The position numbers were made by a program, and so were the translations under genes. From Candidatus Eiseniibacteriota bacterium (GTDB lineage: Bacteria > Arandabacterota > Arandabacteria > Arandabacterales > Arandabacteraceae): a stretch of DNA of 8,940 nt. The DNA is taken from contig JAUVJV010000059.1 of assembly GCA_030592245.1 (NCBI GenBank), positions 1-8,940 on the forward strand. Direction: 5' to 3'. Positions 6,149 through 8,940 of the stretch are shown here, in pieces; position 1 is the first letter of the stretch; each line of letters starts with the position of its first letter. The notes beneath the pieces were generated by a model. It had not been told where the DNA came from and ran no database searches. It saw only the letters and a list, made by a program, of their open reading frames with translations.

Positions 6149-8080
6149 ATGGAAGAGAAGCGGAAGTTCGTGCCCTTCGTACCACCTGAGAAGTCGGTAG
6201 CGGAGTTCACGCTTGCCGCGATTACCCTGGGAGTGGTGCTGGGCGCAATAATGACGGCTGCCAACACCTATGCCGGCCTGTATGCCGGCATGACAGTCTC
6301 GGCTTCCATTCCCGCCGCGGTGATCTCGATGGGAATCCTGAGGGGCATCTTCCGGCGGGGCACCATCTTAGAGAACAATGTCGTGCAGACCATAGCCTCT
6401 GCGGGCGAATCCCTGGCCGCGGGGATCATCTTCACGATTCCTGCCCTGGTGATCGTCGGAGTCTGGCATGAGTTCAAGTTCTGGCCGGTCACCATCATCG
6501 CGATCTCCGGCGGGCTCCTGGGCGTGCTCTTCATGATACCGCTGAGGCGAACCCTTATCGTCGAGGAGAAGGAGCTCATCTACCCCGAGGGCCTGGCATG
6601 CGCCGAGGTGCTCGAGGTTGGTGAGACCAAGGGAAGCGGCGTCGCCTACATCTTCACGGCCATCGGGATCGGGATCGTCTTTAAGTCCCTGGTATCGGTC
6701 CTTAGCATAATCCGCGGCACCGTCGAGGGAGCCTGGATCGCCGGCAGGACCGCCTACTACTTCGGCAGCGACATGTCGGTCTTACTCCTGGGAATAGGTT
6801 ACATCATCGGCGTCAATATCGGAGTCCTGGTCTTTATCGGCGGGGCCTTAGGCTGGATCATCGGGATCCCCATCTACGGCGCCTTGAACGGCATCCCGTC
6901 GGATGGCTCCCTGGTTGACTGGGCATACAATATATGGAGTACGCAGATAAGATACATGGGTGTCGGGGCCATGATCGTGGGAGGCCTCTGGTCCATCGTG
7001 AGGATAAGGAGCGGCATCGCCAAGGGCGTCCGGGATGCCCTCTTCGGACGCGAGCACTTGGAGACGGGACCCATCCCCAGGACCGAGCAGGATCTCAAGC
7101 AGAAGCTGGTGCTCCTCTTAACGGCCATCACCGTCGTTTCGGTGTTCGGCATCTATCTCTATCTCCTGCCCTCGCCGGGCATGGCGGTTGTCTCCACCAT
7201 CTCCATGGTGATTGCGGGCTTCTTCTTCGTGGCCGTATCGAGCTATATCGTCGGCCTTGTAGGGAGTTCGAATAATCCCATCTCGGGAATGACCATATGT
7301 ACCATCCTCTTTGCCTCCGGCCTGCTCTTGCTGGCCGGGATGAGCGGTTCCCAGGGCATCCTGGCATCCCTCGGGGTGGCGGGCGTGGTCTGCTGCGCCG
7401 CGGCGACCGCCGGGGACATCTCACAGGATCTTAAGACCGGATACCTGGTGGGGGCGACCCCGCGCAGGCAGCAGTTGAGCCAGGTCATAGGAGTGGTGGC
7501 CCCGGCCTTTGTGATAGCCCCGGTACTAACGGTCCTTCATAAGGCCTATGGCATCGGCTCGACCGAACTCCCTGCACCGCAGGCCACGCTCTTTGCCAGC
7601 ATTGCCCGGGCCATGTTCACCGAGGCCGAGATGCCCTGGAACATGGTCATGATCGGCGCCGGAATCGGGATCGGGCTTGTCATATTGGATGAGATCTTGA
7701 GGAACAAGGGGGCCAGGTTCAGGGCCCATGTCATGCCCGTTGCGGTGGGTATCTACCTGCCCTTAGGGCTGGCGGTTCCCATCCTGATCGGTGGCTTTAC
7801 CCAGCTGTTTGTGAGAAAAGTTGCGCGGAAGAGCGCCGATGAGGACGCGGCCGTGCACCGCGGCATACTCTTCGGTTCGGGCCTTATTGCCGGCGAGGCC
7901 ATAATGGGAATCATGGTCGCCCTGCTGATCGTGGCCGGAATCACGCTTCCGGTTCCTGTCCTGGATCTGTTGCACTTGCCGACGGGCCTATTCCAGAACT
8001 TCATCTCGGTCTTCTTCTTCATAGCAGTCATAATCACTTTGATCTTCGTGTCCCTGAGACGTGAAAGAAGCGGGAGGTAA
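6149..8080 (+). CDS. OPT-family oligopeptide transporter
   Basis: 643 residues, full length for the prokaryotic OPT/YSL branch (roughly 600-680). ATG at 6149 follows AAGGAGG (6137-6143) by 5 bases. It is an inner-membrane protein with about 14-16 hydrophobic segments from residue 18 on and no signal peptide; the short N-terminus is charged. Recognisable OPT signatures: N-T-Y-A-G-L-Y-A-G-M-T near residue 40, E75-N-N-V-V-Q-T-I-A-S-A-G-E-S-L, Y145-P-E-G-L-A-C-A-E-V-L, and S373-S-N-N-P-I-S-G-M-T in the second half. Family members carry small peptides or metal chelates by proton-coupled symport. The bacterial branch is less characterised, so metal-chelate transport cannot be excluded. Being between an aminotransferase and an aminopeptidase points to peptides. 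The stop is directly followed by the next start, so the two genes are probably co-translated. Confidence 0.93.
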   Translation: MEEKRKFVPFVPPEKSVAEFTLAAITLGVVLGAIMTAANTYAGLYAGMTVSASIPAAVISMGILRGIFRRGTILENNVVQTIASAGESLAAGIIFTIPALVIVGVWHEFKFWPVTIIAISGGLLGVLFMIPLRRTLIVEEKELIYPEGLACAEVLEVGETKGSGVAYIFTAIGIGIVFKSLVSVLSIIRGTVEGAWIAGRTAYYFGSDMSVLLLGIGYIIGVNIGVLVFIGGALGWIIGIPIYGALNGIPSDGSLVDWAYNIWSTQIRYMGVGAMIVGGLWSIVRIRSGIAKGVRDALFGREHLETGPIPRTEQDLKQKLVLLLTAITVVSVFGIYLYLLPSPGMAVVSTISMVIAGFFFVAVSSYIVGLVGSSNNPISGMTICTILFASGLLLLAGMSGSQGILASLGVAGVVCCAAATAGDISQDLKTGYLVGATPRRQQLSQVIGVVAPAFVIAPVLTVLHKAYGIGSTELPAPQATLFASIARAMFTEAEMPWNMVMIGAGIGIGLVILDEILRNKGARFRAHVMPVAVGIYLPLGLAVPILIGGFTQLFVRKVARKSADEDAAVHRGILFGSGLIAGEAIMGIMVALLIVAGITLPVPVLDLLHLPTGLFQNFISVFFFIAVIITLIFVSLRRERSGR

Positions 8081-8083
8081 ATG

Positions 8084-8940
8084 ATGCAGGAGCTGAAAGA
8101 AGCCGCGCGGGTTGCCCTGACGGATTGTGCCGGAGTGAAACAGGGTGAGAACGTGGTGATCATAACCGACGAGCCCAAGCGCAGGATCGGTCTTGCCTTC
8201 TGGGAGGTCGCCTGTGAGCTGGGCGCGGACGCCATCTTCTGCGAGATCATCCCGCGCAAGACCAATGGTGCGGAACCTCCCCGGGCGGTTGCGGCGCTCT
8301 TGAAGGAATGCGATGTCTTCATGATACCCACCTCGAAGTCCATGACCCACACGGACGCCCGGCGGGCCTCGTGTAAGAACGGTGGGCGCGGGGCCACACT
8401 GCCCAGCATAACCGAGGATACCATGAAGCGCACCTTGAGGGCGGACTATGGCAAGATTCGAGAGCTCACCAGCCGGGTCGCGGCCAAGATACAGGGAGCC
8501 AAGGAGGCGCGCGTGATCACGGCTCTGGGTACCGACATCACCTTCTCCATCGAAGGCAGGAAATGCCTGGAGGACACGGGCATAATAACCGAGAAGGGAT
8601 CAAGTACTAATCTGCCCGCCGGCGAGGCGTATCTTGCCCCGGTCGAGGGGACGGCCAGGGGCAGGATCGTTGCGGACGGATCGTGCGCGGGAGTCGGGAT
8701 GATCAATGAACCCATCGTCCTGGAGGTCTCAGGCGGCTTTGCCACCGATATCACCGGGGGCCAAGAGGCCAAGGCGCTCGTCGAGTTAGTAGCACCCTTC
8801 GGACAGGACGGGCGGAACATAGCCGAGCTGGGCATCGGAACCAATGACAAGGCCCAGCTCATGGGCAGCGCCCTGGAGGATGAGAAGGTGATGGGCACGG
8901 TACATATCGCGCTCGGGGACAATATCTCGATGGGCGGCAA
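8084..8940 (+). CDS. M29-type aminopeptidase (runs off right edge)
   Basis: The first 285 residues lie in the window and the frame is open to the last base. Two ATGs are in tandem; the second (8084) is preferred because GGAGGT (8073-8078) lies 5 bases before it but only 2 before the ATG at 8081. The sequence fits the M29 (AmpS/PepS, aminopeptidase T) family of cytosolic two-metal exopeptidases. Markers: V-K-Q-G-E-N-V-V-I-I near residue 20, then with numbering from 8084 L-P-A-G-E181-A-Y-L-A-P, A-E248-L-G-I-G-T-N and G-T-V-H274-I-A-L-G-D-N. The two Glu and the His correspond to family metal ligands with similar spacing. The remaining expected His/Asp ligands would be beyond base 8940. It lacks a signal peptide. 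It would release amino acids from peptides brought in by the OPT transporter, feeding the aminotransferase. Antisense frames over this region are coding shadows. Confidence 0.85.
   Translation, partial: MQELKEAARVALTDCAGVKQGENVVIITDEPKRRIGLAFWEVACELGADAIFCEIIPRKTNGAEPPRAVAALLKECDVFMIPTSKSMTHTDARRASCKNGGRGATLPSITEDTMKRTLRADYGKIRELTSRVAAKIQGAKEARVITALGTDITFSIEGRKCLEDTGIITEKGSSTNLPAGEAYLAPVEGTARGRIVADGSCAGVGMINEPIVLEVSGGFATDITGGQEAKALVELVAPFGQDGRNIAELGIGTNDKAQLMGSALEDEKVMGTVHIALGDNISMGG

Noticed and set aside
7753..8433. Minus-strand open frame of 226 residues across the transporter/peptidase junction
   Set aside because: Coding shadow from high-GC codon use; the two plus-strand genes it covers have clear family motifs and ribosome sites.
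8446..8940. Minus-strand open frame of 164 residues at the right edge
   Set aside because: Antisense to the M29 peptidase, whose metal-ligand motifs are present on the plus strand; no family features in the antisense frame.

Overview
The window is GC-rich bacterial chromosomal DNA. Genes are tightly packed, starts carry strong Shine-Dalgarno sites (GGAGG type), and promoters match the bacterial sigma-70 consensus. No rRNA, tRNA, CRISPR array or mobile element is visible. I cannot assign a phylum from the sequence. The mix of a HEAT-repeat/HD-GYP pair, a small Sec-secreted CBM9-like protein and a peptide-use operon would suit an uncultivated, motile, peptide-fermenting or heterotrophic lineage, but that is inference.

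Left part, minus strand (1-1349): two separately promoted genes. At the edge is the 5' end of a gene whose folded part looks like the start of a malic enzyme, preceded by a roughly 70-residue, lysine-rich, histone-H1-like tail built partly from a 12-bp tandem repeat. Upstream of it is a 235-residue secreted protein with a CBM9/DOMON-like beta-sandwich appearance. This gene has a perfect TTGACA/TATAAT promoter and ends at a strong hairpin.

Middle, plus strand (1447-4698): a two-gene signalling operon reading divergently from the secreted-protein gene. The first product has HEAT-like repeats and the second is an HD-GYP protein with all the core metal ligands visible. Their N-terminal domains look related to each other, and the reading frames overlap by 17 bp. 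Upstream lies an exact GCCGATAA box with a TAAA box 16 bp before it, the pattern of a flagellar sigma-28 (FliA/SigD) promoter. This suggests, but does not prove, that the pair belongs to a motility regulon.

Right part, plus strand (4822-8940): an operon with its own sigma-70-like promoter. It encodes a PLP fold-type I aminotransferase of the 2-aminoadipate/LysN type, an OPT-family peptide transporter and an M29-type aminopeptidase that runs off the window. Read together they describe peptide import, hydrolysis to amino acids and transamination to 2-oxo acids. If the left-edge gene is a malic enzyme it would add pyruvate supply, but it is a separate unit.

Most of this is recognisable biology. 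The points that stand out are the H1-like tail on the putative malic enzyme, the sigma-28-type promoter before the HEAT/HD-GYP pair, and the shared N-terminal domain of those two proteins.
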